A DNA stretch of 64,000 bases from Pteria penguin (lineage: Eukaryota > Mollusca > Bivalvia > Pterioida > Pteriidae): positions 56,731,739 through 56,795,738 of the forward strand of contig CM068584.1 in the NCBI GenBank assembly GCA_035048485.1. The letters are read 5' to 3'. Shown piece by piece: positions 44,795 through 56,730 of this stretch. The notes under the pieces were generated by a model that saw nothing but the letters and a program-made list of their open reading frames with translations, was not told the DNA's origin and made no database searches. The position numbers and the translations under genes were made by a program. Numbering within the stretch: position 1 is the stretch's first letter; each line of letters begins with the position of its first letter.

Positions 44795-45570
44795 TTGAGA
44801 AGGCGGTGGCTTATGGCCCAATCGATTGTAGATGTGGATTATTTGCATGTTTTAAGTGTTTTCTCGACTGGTTATTGAGTTAACGTTTAGACAGTTGAAT
44901 GCATTTATTTTCTTTATGGTCGAGTATACTCTCACAACCACTCCAGTGCATTGCTGTTGGAGATCCGTAGTGTATTGCGTGGTCCATGTAGACACTCCCG
45001 GGGGGGGGGGGGGGGTCGTGGGAATGAATCTTCTTTTCTCGTGGATTCTCCACTTACAAACCATCGCACTCTCAGTAAACGGAAACGTTTAGCAGAATGT
45101 CCTGAATTTTCCCCAACAAGATGACGACTTGAACAAGTTTTAGTCATTACTTCGGATGATAATGCTTTGGTTAAGGCTTCGCCGTTTCTCGTAGATAAAA
45201 CCATCCAATCTATTGCAGGGACGGTGAAAAATATAACAAAACGAAACGGTAACATTCTTGTTGAATGTGCGAAAAGACAACAAAGCGTCAATTTGCAAAC
45301 TTGTAATCACATCGGCGATATAGCAAAGAAGGTAATACCACATAAAGTTTTAAACACGTCAAGGTATTTTGAGAGAAAAAGAGAGGAGTTTAGCGCTGTT
45401 GGCAGACGATGTCATCTTAAATGAACTCAAACCCAAAAGGTAATCGGTGTGAAACGATTTGTTGTAAACAAAGACGGAAAGGGAATAAAAACATGTACTT
45501 TCCTCCTAACGTTTAGCATATCTACTGTGCCATCAACCATAAAATTGGGCAACGTTAAAGCCAAAGTCGA
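44795..45570 (+). mobile_element. LINE copy 3: diverged 5' UTR and ORF1 part, 3'-truncated
   Basis: Plus-strand relative of the two full LINEs. It runs from mid-5' UTR (GAGAAGGCGGTGGCTTATGG) through ORF1, where ASPFLVDKTIQSIAGTVKNI, then ILVECAKRQQSVN and CNHIGDI remain recognisable. Similarity stops at AAAGTCGA (45570), before the zinc knuckles and ORF2. A G16 run near 45001 interrupts the area just before ORF1. Frame is lost near the start and near 45400. It is far more diverged than copies 1 and 2. Loss of the 3' end is not the usual outcome of LINE insertion and points to later rearrangement. Confidence 0.85.
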
Positions 45571-45596
45571 GAATATTTCACTCATATGGTGACGAT
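45571..45596 (-). other. LINE/SINE-type tail fragment abutting LINE copy 3
   Basis: GAATATTTCAC and TATGGTGACGA read on the minus strand as GTCACCATA and GTGAAATATTC, the first two blocks of the shared tail, in opposite orientation to the LINE piece it touches. Confidence 0.55.
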
Positions 45597-45755
45597 TTCA
45601 ATATATAACATATTTGCACAATACTACAGTTTATATTTAACTCAAGTGATTAAAATTAATGACGAAACATTTAGGAAAGACCGGCCTTTTAGACTGTTTT
45701 GGGTCCAAACTGTTCAGCAAGCCTGGGCTCGAATATTTCAAATTCTTTCAATTTG

Positions 45756-45980
45756 TTGATTGATTTTTGTTTTACGTCACACCACGAATATTTCACGTAT
45801 ATGGTGACGGCATCTGCCTGATGCGGGTCATACAAATTTTGACCCTTGCAACGGATCCACCCGAAGCAGTGAGGGATCTTTAAAGTGTCATGCATACCAC
45901 GACACAGGGCCTTGGTTTTTACTGTCTCTTCCGATAGACAGGACACCGGCATGACCAGAGCGGGACTCGAACCCTGGCGG
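45756..45980 (-). mobile_element. SINE, head-truncated
   Basis: Minus strand: tail ATTGATTTTTGTTTTACGTC with CACCACGAATATTTCACG, body GCAACGGATCCACCCGAAGC, and B-box complement GGGACTCGAACCC near 45961. Similarity stops beyond the B-box. Confidence 0.88.
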
Positions 45981-46047
45981 TCGTAAAATGACAAAACCGG
46001 GCTCTGTTTTTCATTGCAATGCTCCAGTATCTCACCTCTCCATACTG

Positions 46048-46510
46048 TTAGAAAGCCTTCTCGTTTGCAGCACGATCGCTCATACTAAACGCAAGCGTTT
46101 TAAAAGAAGACCGAATAAAGCTTTCCGTTGTGTCCCTAGCTTCTTTGGTATCTAGGGTATTGTTGTATATCTGAGCTAACTCCGTCATGTATTGTTTTGT
46201 TGTGTCATGAATAGCCATAGCTGTTTCTTTATAAATTTTTGTAAATCCCAGGCTCAAAAATCTCCAGAATCTATTGTTAGTGTGGTATCTAACAGTTTGT
46301 GTTTCTTGCGTGTTATGCCATCTCTGTGAAGACCCCAACTACTTGATTCTGAAAGTTTGTCAGCAATAAATGACTTTACCATATAATGTCCCTCATCCAC
46401 TATATTTCTGACAGATTTGCTAGATGACAAATCTTTTATCAGGTACTCTTTTACGAACAAATTTTTGCAACAGCTATAATCACTGGTGATATTTTCTCAT
46501 TTGCGACTTC
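46048..46510 (-). pseudogene. Unrecognised repeat-type protein, decayed
   Basis: Minus strand. One frame (46510-46254) reads EYLIKDLSSSKSVRNIVDEG, then MVKSFIADKLSESSSWGLHR and DGITRKKHK. A second frame continues with LSLGFTKIYKE, then FIRSSFKTLAFSMSDRAANE before KAF. 'W(G)...DGT(S)R' followed by 'SDRA..N' looks like proteins encoded by dispersed repeats in cnidarians and molluscs, perhaps a transposase. A frameshift joins the two frames near 46255. I cannot name the family. Confidence 0.4.
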
Positions 46511-46814
46511 TAATCCTGTCACTTCTATAACACACATCCTGATATTGTCAGAGTAAGAGCCATTCGTGTTTTTGTTGGCCACAGTATTCTGGAGCATGTC
46601 ATTTCCTTTATAAATTTCAAGCTGTAAATATTCTATTTGTTCTTGTCATCATAAAGACTTGCTTTTGAAAAAATTGATTCCGTGGCATTTGAGAGTTTTT
46701 CTTCAATGTACGATACCTGTTGACCCTTGTTCTTTACATGGAGGATTATTTATAAATTTCTAAATGTACGAGATAGCTTTGTTTCTTCAATTGTTCAATC
46801 TTTCGAGGCAGATG

Positions 46815-47646
46815 AACTGTTAACGTGTGCTGATTCAAGAGAGAAATCAAAGTAACGAAAAAGTAGCGAAGTGCTCTTTATGCAAATGTGTGTTTGCAAA
46901 ACACTTCATCTACACACACAAGACTCGATGTCCCAAAGCACAAGAATCAGCTTTTCTTATAGGTTGCAAAAACGTGACACCACCTAATACTAAATATCTA
47001 GACAAATAAATCAGGAATATGTTGCAGCGGTTTCACAAAGATGAAGTAGATGTCATAAAAAATGATGATTGGATAAAGCGTTTTGATTGCTTCGTATTTC
47101 AAGACATGGAAAGAAGCGACAAAAGGTCGTTATGTTCTTCAATGTATTTAAAAGATTAAACAGAGGAGATACGGTTGTGAAATCCTGCATGAAAATGTTT
47201 GATAGAAGGGGTGTGCATCATTTAATGAAGCAATAGTTAACATGACTACAGATGCGTCCGAGGGTGTATTCGAACGCAGTTAAAGTTTCTATGAAATATC
47301 TAGTTGAAGTATGTTGAGCAATGCAAGCAAATTCATCAATTAGAAAAGACGACGACAAAGCAGTTGAAATATCAGAATTTCAGACTACCCTCGACTTAAC
47401 ATGAACAAGAATGCTGAAATACCCGTTATAATAATACACAAAACTAAGGGTACCCCCAAAGGACTGCCAAATGATGAAGACACATTACATCTTATACAGC
47501 ACCTATCTAAAGATGATTATAACCTTCTTAATTACCAAGACTTCTGTCACCTAAGAGATACTGTTTTGACTAAGCTTACATTATTGAATGCCCGAAAAGG
47601 GGACGAGTCTAGCAGACTGACAATTAGCGAATTGAGTGATACTTAG
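46815..47646 (+). pseudogene. Cys/His-motif gene, copy 1 (decayed)
   Basis: Starts near 46827. It has KCSLCKCVFAKHFIYTHKTR followed by CPKA, a C-x2-C...H...C cluster, and ends with a frame (47401-47646) reading KGLPNDEDTLHLIQHLSKDD, YQDFCHLRDTVLTKLTLLNA and RLTISELSDT. This is the pattern of a widespread invertebrate repeat-associated protein whose later part I recall as recombinase-like; that last point is uncertain. The central part is broken. Two more copies follow at 49395 and 53744. Confidence 0.5.
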
Positions 47647-48889
47647 TTTTAAAAATGGATTTAAACTTGTCCTCTCACTAGACAGATACACACAAAATCG
47701 TCCCCTAAAGCGATCCAAATTAATTTCCAAGTAAAAAGCATACGCATACAATGGTTATTTTATGTGTGTGTTTTTTTAAATTGTATCAGTCGCTTGAATC
47801 CGCATTTTTCTCAGCCACATGCGGTTTGTGAATGAATGAATTAGCACCATTTATAGTTTTATTTCATACTTAAAATAAAAAATGAGGATAGGTTTTCTTT
47901 ACATACCATCTTTGACGGCACACTGGTGTTGGCTAAAATTATCAACAGTACTGAAATGCACGGTATATTGCCAGCAGCCCCAAATTTTCCGCACTATTCC
48001 CGCCATTTCGATTCTGCTTACACCACCTGTCATACAGAATCACGGTCCCGTAAATTCGCACAGTTGGAACTACCAATCGAGTACGCCCAAGGATCGACTG
48101 GTCATTAACAGTATAGAATATGTTGCACCTATTGAAAATCCCAATTCCGTAACCTCAAACCGTGCATCACTTTCACACAGTGAAAGGATTTGGACAGATA
48201 GCAGGTCTATGTATATAATGGTTGTAAGTCAAATGTAAAGCTTTTATATTGTATAGCATAAGTGGAGTATAAGAGGAAACGCTTAATGGCCCCCTGTTCT
48301 AAATTTCATTACAATTATATCATTGCTTAACTAAATGCTGGACTGAAAACGAATTTGAATTTTCTATATCATGTTTTCCTTATCGTAATATTCCTAGGTC
48401 TCAACATAATGAAATTAAGGATGCGATAATGATCATAATGTGACGCTATGACCTCCCAGACGTTAAATGTCCAGCAATATTACTTTGTAGTAATCATTAC
48501 ATTGTTTTATTTTTATGTTATATTAATTGTAGTAGATTATTTGTTAATATTCAATGAGTCTTAATTGTCACAATTATTATATATTCCGTTAAGTTCAATA
48601 TCCTGATACGCCTTTATGATTAAATCTGCATTTGAAAAGGCATTTGCAGTGGCATCCCTAAAGTTAATGATAATGTTGACACTTTAGATAGATATTGTGC
48701 ACATATGGGTTGGGCGTATTGCATAGAAAATAGTATTAATACTGTTTTATAATTAGATAATATTCAGAATGCGTTTTAACATCCATAATATTTAAATTAG
48801 CGCTATATAGTATTTTATTCAAAACTTTGGTTTATGATACATTATCTTAGTTTGTGTATTTGACTTCATCGTTGTCAAAGAAAGTTGTT
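47647..48889. other. No recognisable gene
   Basis: A plus-strand frame of 118 codons at 47882-48238 overlaps another of 60 codons; neither has a motif I know. The remainder is AT-rich. Confidence 0.5.
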
Positions 48890-50665
48890 GCACTAAGAAA
48901 AATACACATCTGAAAACACAACGCAAGACTTGTCACTATAGAATAACCAACTGACTTGCATTAAAGTTGGTAAATTTTTTAATATAGCATCTTACACTGA
49001 CATACATCATAGTTATCCCGCAGTGACAGACATCCTATCACAAATACCAAGCATGCAAATCATGCACTAGACATACGGAAAGTTGGCTTTGCATCATCTG
49101 TGTTTTCCCCGAGTGGAAATAATAGTTTTGATAACTTTTGATTCCAATTATTGCGATTTTACTGGCATCGGGAATAGCTGTCAATATAATGTTTATTTAC
49201 CTTAAGGAGTGGACTATGTTTTTCCTTGGGTTGAACGAGGGATTTTGTGCATAAATAAGTATGTCACACACCATTATACACTCCTGGGTCATCGAAAATA
49301 AGATTGCTGTACAAGAGTAATATACCTTAATTCTTCTTAATTCTATTTTCACTTGTATAGTTTGTTTATTGAGAACAAAATTTAATTAAACACATCTGTA
49401 AATGTGTGCCGGTTCCAGAGATAAATCAGAGTAAGAGAGAAATAGATATGTGCTCATTATGCAAAGGCGCGTTTGCAAAACGATTGATCCACGGGCACAG
49501 GAGTAGATGTCCCAAAGCAACAAGTAAAAATATCTAGACAAACATGTCGGGAATATCACCAAGACGGAGTAGGAGATGTCATCAGAAATGATGATTATAT
49601 AACGCAGTTTGGTAACTTTTTGTTTCAAAACATGGAAGGGAGTGAGAAGAGGTCTAAAAGATCAAACAGAGGAGATAAGGTTGTGAAATTCTGCACGAAA
49701 ATGTTTGATAGAAGGGGTATGCAGCATTTAATGATGCCATAGTTAACAGACGCGTAGGTGTGGTAAAAATGCACTGAAAGTTTCTATGAAATATCTAGTT
49801 GAAATTCTATGTAACCAATTCAAGCAAATTCCTTAATTAGAAAAGAAGATAACGCATTTGAAATGTCAGACTACCATTGACTTAATATCGACGTCATTAT
49901 TCAAGAATGTCGAAGAATCGGTTTAAAAATATTGACAAACAGAACTAACGGCACCCAAACGACTGTGAGATTATGAAGACATAGTAAAACTTACTATATA
50001 GCAACAATCTAAAGATGACTATAATCTTAATTACCAAGGCTCTTGCCAGCTAAGAGATGCTGTGACGACAAGGCTCAACTATCCAATGCCCGGAGAGGGA
50101 ACGAGTTTAGCAGAATGAAAATCAGCGAATAGCGGTACTTAGTCTAACAAGTGGAGTAAAACTTGTCCTCTTGCTAGACAGAAAATTATGTTTTGAGTTC
50201 GGATGAACATTTTCACCAGGATGAGAATCAATGTATTGATTCCCAAAAGGTGCCGTCGAATACCATGGTTTTTCTTGCCCAACAAAGAGAGGGTCCCTAA
50301 GGGAATTCAGTCATCCAATATTATAGCAGCGGGTTATAATCACTCTGTTTGTGAAACTAATGCCCCCGGCGGAAAAGATATTTTAAGCGTGAAGGTCACT
50401 GTCAAGGTCAAAAGAACATCGACCTTGGTGTCGTTTGAAATGGCTTCATTAGGTGAGTACGCATGTCAAATATGAAGTCTATCCTCATGTTCCAAATGTT
50501 ATAGCCAAGGTTAAAGTACACAACATACAAATTTACTTACCGTGATTGTAACGATTATTACATAAATATCTTTAGTAATTACGGTCTCGGAAGCGTATTT
50601 CATTATTTCCTGTACGTAATCCTTGAACTGGAAGCATTAGTGACACCTATACAAGTTTGCACAGT
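48890..50665 (+). repeat. Duplicated segment, unit 1
   Basis: Matches 53270-55215 in order. The left flank holds TTTTGATAA, GATTCCAATTATTGCGA and ATCGAAAATAAGATTGCT, then comes the Cys/His gene remnant, then GTGATTGTAACGATT and AGTGACACCTATACA at the right end. A GGTCAAGGTCA-type insertion near 50385-50510 is in this unit only. Divergence is substantial. Confidence 0.8.
49395..50340 (+). pseudogene. Cys/His-motif gene, copy 2 (decayed)
   Basis: ATGTGCTCATTATGCAAAGG opens the CSLCKGAFAKRLIHGHRSRC cluster near 49448, clearly homologous to the clusters at 46875 and 53790. Further pieces (GTGAAATTCTGCACGAAAATG near 49681, CAAGGCTCTTGCCAGCTAAG near 50034) correspond to the same parts of the other copies. 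Frameshifts throughout. Confidence 0.55.
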
Positions 50666-51020
50666 TTACACAGGCGGAGCGAGATGCGTCCTGCCAGATC
50701 CCGCCACGGAGACTCCTAGTGGGGTCGTGCTCAAGGTTTTTAAAGATGTTGATTAAAATGCTACAGTCCTTTGTCTGTAGTCCAAAAAAAAAAAAAAGAT
50801 ATACGTATTTGAAATTTTTTTTCAAGTAGTCAGTTGTATGTGAATGATCATTTTGTGCTCAGGTGAGCAATATGGGCCTCCTTTTTTAGCTATCTACGAG
50901 AAAAGAGAAGGCAAATAATGTTGAAAAGGAAAGCCAAAATGGACTTCGTAACAAGGTATGCTGTACGGCATCTCTAGTTTGAATCAACTATTAATTTATT
51001 TCATTTTAATTTTATAACTT
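50666..51020. other. Spacer with mollusc-type repeat end
   Basis: Contains CTCAGGTGAGCAATATGGGCC near 50859, a string I associate with bivalve dispersed repeats, and an A13-type run near 50786. No gene. Confidence 0.4.
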
Positions 51021-51029
51021 TTCATTTCA

Positions 51030-52720
51030 AATTAAATGGGACGTCATCTCTACGAGAAAGGAGAAGACAAAGTAGGTTGAAAGGGAAAGGTAAAGGACTG
51101 GTAAAAGCAATCAATAAACCATTTAATACCATTACAGATGAGGAAGATAATGCCACCTCAGATACTGATAAGATATCTGGTAGTAGCAGATATTTTCTAA
51201 CCCAACGAGAGAAAATTTTTAGAAATAATGTATGAATTTGTTCTGAAAAGTAAATCATTATTCCTCTCATTTTAATATGCAAAATGATGATGATATTTAA
51301 TAAGAAAACAATTCATCAGATAATAATACATGTTCTCGGAGAATATCTGAAGTTTTCTCATCCCACATGGAAAAAAGATAAGAAACAACAAGTCTAATAT
51401 TAGTACATTTACAGAATCTGATAGTGAGGATGAGGTATGGAATAGTATATCTGTTGATGATTTATATTTAGAAGTTTCAAACAAAAAAGAAAAGATTACT
51501 CATTCATACATTGTTCCTAATCAGAATATTTCATTATGATCTCTTAATATGGTTAAGTGTATTTCTTTGTCCCTGGCAAGCATTTTGTCGTAGAAGGCCT
51601 TGTGGGGAATTATTACTTAAACGGGTCACTCTTTTAGATAAAAAACTAAACTCTATCCCCTTGAAACACAGTTATTAGCTATCAGTACTTAATTACAGGA
51701 TTTAGTGAACCCCTCTCTCTCTCTGAAAAGTGGAGATCAACAACCAGGTTTTATGATGGAAGAATTTGAAATGAATTCCAAATTAGTGATAAAAATTGTT
51801 TTCTAAAACAGCCCCGAAATTATGCATTGGTGCTCAATTTAGATTTGTTTAAACCTTTTGACCATGTCATGAATTCCATTGGGGTACTTTATGCAGATGT
51901 AATGAATTTGCCATGAGAGGAAAAATTCAAATTCAAAAGTAATATGTTAATAGGTGTTATTCTACGAGTTAAAGGATATGCCCAGTTTTTATTTCTCCAT
52001 TAGTTGATGAACTTGAAAAAGCTGGGACGGATGGATTTCAACTAACATCTTACAAAACTCAAAAAAAAAAAAAGAAAAAGAATGAAATTGGACTGCTTTG
52101 TGTTGGCTGTGACATTCCAGCAACACGCAAATTGTCATTCAGCTACATATGGTTGATAAAAAAGTTTAAAAGAATTTCCTGGAATGGTTGACAACAAAAA
52201 TTAATCTTGTTTAACATTGATAAATGGCCACAATGAACATCTGATAATTACAAATCTTTTGTTTGCATGTTATCAGCTGCAAAATCAGAGAACTACAGAG
52301 CTCTTTAGGTGTAAAATTTTCTAAACTTAGTGAAAATGACTACTTTGACCCTGTGCGCATGTCCATAGTTTAATTTATTTCATGAAACAGTTCAGAAAAT
52401 GGTGAAGTTATGGCTAGATTTACAGATACTAAATCCCTCTCATTTTATCATGATCCAAGAACGAGTTAAATCTGTAGATGCAGCTAGTAATATAGGGGTC
52501 ATAGCTTGTAATTGTACCTAAAGATAGGGATACTGTACATGTAGACTTACATGTGGAACTATTTCCTGTATGGCTGAATGTATTCGATCCTAATTTGGTA
52601 TGGAATTAATTCAGTCAAAACCTACCTTTGATCTACATACTGGATATAACAACGAGATACGCCTTTAAGGGAAGAAAGAACAAAATCCCAAAAGCTGGTA
52701 TGAAAAAAAAATCATCCTTT
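51030..52720 (+). pseudogene. CACTA/Tnp2-like transposase remnant B with upstream basic and acidic pieces
   Basis: Upstream frames read SLRERRRQSRLKGKGKGLVK (51044), ITDEEDNATSDTDKI, and STFTESDSEDEVWN (51402). From 51820 comes ALVLNLDLFKPFDHVMNSIG, then VLYADVMNLP, GLLCVGCDIPATRKL (52099) and IQERVKSVDAASNIGVI (52449). 'DLFKPFDH.....VLY...MNLP' and 'C.CDIPA.RK' are Tnp2/Transposase_21 landmarks. Numerous stops and frame changes, so non-functional. It sits between the two duplicated segments. Confidence 0.65.
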
Positions 52721-53269
52721 TGGCTGGAAATGGCGAAATAAACTATAGTATTCGCAAAGCTTTCAAGATGGAAGATTCCATGTAGAGGACTTCCATGTAG
52801 TCTAATTCTCTATCAATCGCAAGTTGGATTTTCAGAAAGTTAACCTTTCTACTCAGACTTTTATTTGAATGTTTTAGAACAAGTGATACAGATGGTTTTC
52901 AGTGTATAGATTTTTTTCTCATCCAGACTATACGCTTACTGTACTTTCCGTAATGTTTGTGGCTTGTGAAGTCAGATGTATTATGTGTTGTGTTGTTGAA
53001 GACAGATAATGATGGTAATTGATATGATAAAACGCATGATGAAAAAATTTACTAATTTAACAATATAAAAATCAAATATATAAAAAGTTATGACACTTGA
53101 CAATTCAATTGTGTATAGAGTAGAGATTAAAGTGACGATGCATATATATGAGGTGATGTATGAACGGGGTATGACTTAATCTCTTCTTAATTTGTTTCTT
53201 TGGATTCAGTATCTATATAGAAATAATATAAACTATTGACCTCATAATAGTCTTGTAGGTCATTTTTAC
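52721..53269. other. No recognisable gene
   Basis: AT-rich gap between the Tnp2 remnant and duplicated unit 2. Confidence 0.5.
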
Positions 53270-53743
53270 ACAATTGGCTCGCATAAATATGGGTCAAAGT
53301 TATTTAAGAATATAACATCTTAAACGGATAGACATCACTTTAAACCAGCTAGACATGGATGTTATCCCGCAATGGTAAGCATGCTAATCACATACTAGAC
53401 AAACAGAAGTTGCCTGTACGTCATTTGTACCTTTTCCCGAATGGAAATAATGCTTTTGATAAGTTTGATTCCAATTATTGCGAGTTTACTGGCATTGGAA
53501 TTAGGTGTCATTTTAATGTTTATACACTTTAAGAAGTGGACTATCTTTTTCTGTGGGTTGAATGAGGGACTTTGTGCATAAATATATCACACATTAGATA
53601 TTAAATATGGCTTTGCATTATACACTCTTAGGACATCGAAAATAAGATTGCTTTACAAAGAGTAACGTACCTTATATATTTTTTTATTTTTATCTTTACT
53701 TGTATATTTTGTTTAAGATCGAAATTTTATTAGATAAAACTGT

Positions 53744-55035
53744 AAATGTATGCCGCTCCGAGGGAAATCAATGTAAGAAGGAAATAGCTATGTGTTCCTT
53801 AAGCAAAGGTGACTTTGCAAAACTCTTGATTTACGGACACAAGAGTCGATGTCCAAAAGCAAAAGAAAATCTAATACTAAATACCAAGACCAATATGTTA
53901 GGAATATATTGCAGCGGTTTCACAAAGACGAAGTATGAGATGCCATCAGAAATGATGACTGGATAAAACAGTTTGGTTTATTCTCGTTTCAAACATGGAA
54001 AGAAGTGACAAGAGGTCTGAAGAGACTGCGATGTCTGATAAGCTCTTCATTGAACCTAAAAGATCAGAGGTTGTGAAATTCTGCACGAAAATGTTTGATA
54101 GAAAGGGTATGCAGCATTTAATGAAGCAATAGTTAACAGATGCGTCGTCAGGTGTAGCAAAAGACACTGAAAGTTCCCATGAAATATTTAGTTGAAGTTC
54201 TATGTAAACAATGCAAGCTAATTCCTTGGGCAGGCCACAACAAAAAAAAAATCGTACTTCTTCGGATTATTATGATGAAAATAGAAAGGCGGCGATATTA
54301 AAAAAAATTGTCAAGCAATTTTTTTGTTAAATTGTACCATGATATATAATAGGACTGTTTAATTAGCATGCTTACAACTCAAACATGTGACCATTTTACT
54401 GTTTTTGTTCTGTATATTTCAGTGATACATTTACAACATCTAGATGCCTCAACCAATGCTGCCTAATTCTTTCATGCCGAATAGTCCGTTTAAAAAAACA
54501 GAACTAAGGGCACCCAGGCGACTGTAATTTTAACTGATTTTTGTTTAACGTCACACCACGAATATTTCACGTATATGGTGACGGCATCTGTCTGATGCCG
54601 GGCATACAAATTTTGAACCCGGGCTCCCGATAAGGAGTCCAGCGCGACTTTAAGATTATGAAGACATCGTAAAACTTAGATAGCATACAAAACTTATTAT
54701 AGAGCAGCTGTCTGTTTATAATCTTAATTATCAAGATTTCTGTCAGATGCTTTGGGATACTTTGGCGAGAAGGCTTATTTTAATCAACGCCAGGAGAGGG
54801 GTGAGCCTAGCAGAATGAAAATCAGCGAATGGTGTGACGCTTGATCTAACAAGTGGGGTTAAAAATTGATCTCTTACTATAAAGCATGTTATGTTTTGAG
54901 TTCCGATGAACACTTTCATCAGGATAAGAGCCAATGCATTCAAAGACTTCCAGAAGTACCGTCAAATACCAAGGTTTTATCCAACAAAGAGAGGGTCCTT
55001 AAGGGAATTCAGTCATCCAATATTATAGCGGTGGG
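53744..55035 (+). pseudogene. Cys/His-motif gene, copy 3 (decayed)
   Basis: Opens with CRSEGNQCKKEIAMCSLSKG, then DFAKLLIYGHKSRCPKA near 53795; one Cys of the cluster has become Ser (CSLS for CSLC). Later pieces (GTGAAATTCTGCACGAAAATG near 54073, TCAAGATTTCTGTCAG near 54730) align with copy 2. Broken by frameshifts and by a SINE. Confidence 0.55.
54535..54640 (-). mobile_element. SINE with internal deletion
   Basis: Minus strand: tail GATTTTTGTTTAACGTCACA with CACGAATATTTCACG, then GATGCCGGGCATACAAATTT jumping directly to head sequence GGGCTCCCGATAAGGAGTCC. About 130 bp of body are missing. Confidence 0.85.
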
Positions 55036-55215
55036 TTAAATATACACAATAAAAGCTCATAGATCACATGTAATTCTGATAAAAATTTTACTTACTGTGA
55101 TTGTAACGATTCTAACATAAATATATCTGGAATTTACGGACTCGGAGACGTATTTGATCTTTTCCTGTGGGTAGCCGTTGAACTCGAGGCATAAGTGACA
55201 CCTATACATGTTTGC

Positions 55216-55679
55216 ATCAACCCAAAATAATGTAACGCGTCGGACTGTTATGATAGATGTATCAGTCACCAAAGGGCAATGGTAAGACTAGATTAGAAAT
55301 CACAGCTGTATGATAGATGTATCAGTCATCAATAGTCAATGGTAAAGACTGGATTAAAAACCATAGCTATAGATGTAGCCAACGATTCATGGGGAAACAA
55401 GAAGAATCAAAATGACGGGAAATGACAGATTGCTATGTAGCGATAACGGACGAAATGTAAACATTGTTTTAATATTAAGGCATGTTATACATCAAAAGAG
55501 GCCTCTAGATGAGAAATATCATTCCTTTGTAGTTTTGATTTGCTGACTGAATGCTAGATGGCATGAGCGTACTAACGGTGGTAGCTGCTATTCCTAGCAT
55601 CCCTTACCCCAGGCCCTAAATCATTAAGGTTTTATTCCTTTTTGACATGTAAATTTTCAAGTTTACCTTTTTTAACACA
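55216..55679. other. No recognisable gene
   Basis: A short direct repeat (TGTATGATAGATGTATCAGTCA-like, near 55250 and 55305) is present; otherwise unremarkable. Confidence 0.5.
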
Positions 55680-56730
55680 GCACAGACGCGCACTCTGCAC
55701 ATGATTAGACCGATGCCTTTTGGAGTCGTCAAATCGGATATAAGGAAACCTTTATCTGCCATTATTGCATCTCCCTCCTCGCATAAATTTACAATACCGC
55801 TTAAATTTGTTATTTGTCACTCGTACTACCTGTATATAGATCTGATACAAATGTTACCACACCTGCCGGACTGATACCCACCAATGTAATCACTATACAT
55901 CGCAGATTTAAGCAATAGAGAATGTGGGGTTTCCTTCTTTATCTCGGTACAGTCGATTACAACTCTACATTTCGGATATTTCTTTTTGAACGAATTTTGC
56001 ATTGTATCATCGATTAATGAACGGCTTGACTATTTCACTAAAAACTGAAATTAAATGTCTTGATAATTTATCTATTTATTAAAAATAGTTCTGCAAGTAT
56101 TTGTTGAAATTCTAAATCTATCTGCCAAGTCTTCAAGCAAAAGTCCTAGTCTTAACCTCATCATTGCAAGTAGAAATTCATCAATAAGTCTAAGTGACCT
56201 TAGTCTACCAGATGCGAACTTGGTCCGTGAATTGGACTGACTGGGATTGCGGTTTTCTTCCTGTTTGTTCCTCGATATCATCCTTTATTTCATTAAATAA
56301 TGCTTGAAATATAATTGCATTTGGGATACTAGTATAAAATAACACCTTTTCGTCGGAATGTTTAATATTTTCATATGTTAAAAGACTACTTTTGTACTCG
56401 CATCGTTATACGATGTAAATAAACTTTTTTTCAGTTTGAATAGACGAGTCGGCTAAACATACTGGAATAGTTTGCGAGCTACTGTTACTTAGTTTACATA
56501 ACATGTGTGTTTGAGTCCTTTGATGTATATCCGAAGACTGAGGCGTCGCTCCACAGTAATCATACATTGTTAGGGAGGTATCAAGCTGAGTGACCTGTAT
56601 ATAGATTCGAAGCAACATCCATTTCCTGTTCACAGTGTGTTTCCCTACTTGGCGGACCAGGGGCATCTTCATTATCATCAACATGTTGGTCAATCTCTAA
56701 TTCTTTGTCCGTTGACTCTGCAGCGTAATG
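55680..56730 (-). pseudogene. ISL2EU-type (Harbinger superfamily) transposase remnant
   Basis: Minus strand. 56281-56072 reads SGRLRSLRLIDEFLLAMMRL, then RLGLLLEDLADRFRIS, the helix-turn-helix lead of DDE_Tnp_4 proteins. In another frame, 56000-55690 reads YPKCRVVIDCTEI, then SAMYSDYIGG, LCEEGDAIMADKGFLISDL: first and second acidic catalytic blocks (DCTEI; GDAIMADKGF). Upstream, 56693-56406 holds DYCGATPQSSDIHQRTQTHM, fitting the linker before the helix-turn-helix. A THAP domain, usual at the N-terminus, was not found. Several frame breaks. Confidence 0.65.

Larger units (their letters stand above)
53270..55215 (+). repeat. Duplicated segment, unit 2
   Basis: Second unit of the duplication, in direct orientation and 4.4 kb from unit 1. 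It contains the Cys/His gene remnant and a SINE (54535-54640) that unit 1 lacks. Confidence 0.8.

Noticed and set aside
44852..45343. Minus-strand frames overlapping LINE copy 3
   Set aside because: Antisense to recognisable ORF1 peptides on the plus strand.
47882..48238. 118-codon plus-strand frame as a host gene
   Set aside because: No motif, no splice context, overlapping alternative frame; may be chance in a gene-poor stretch.
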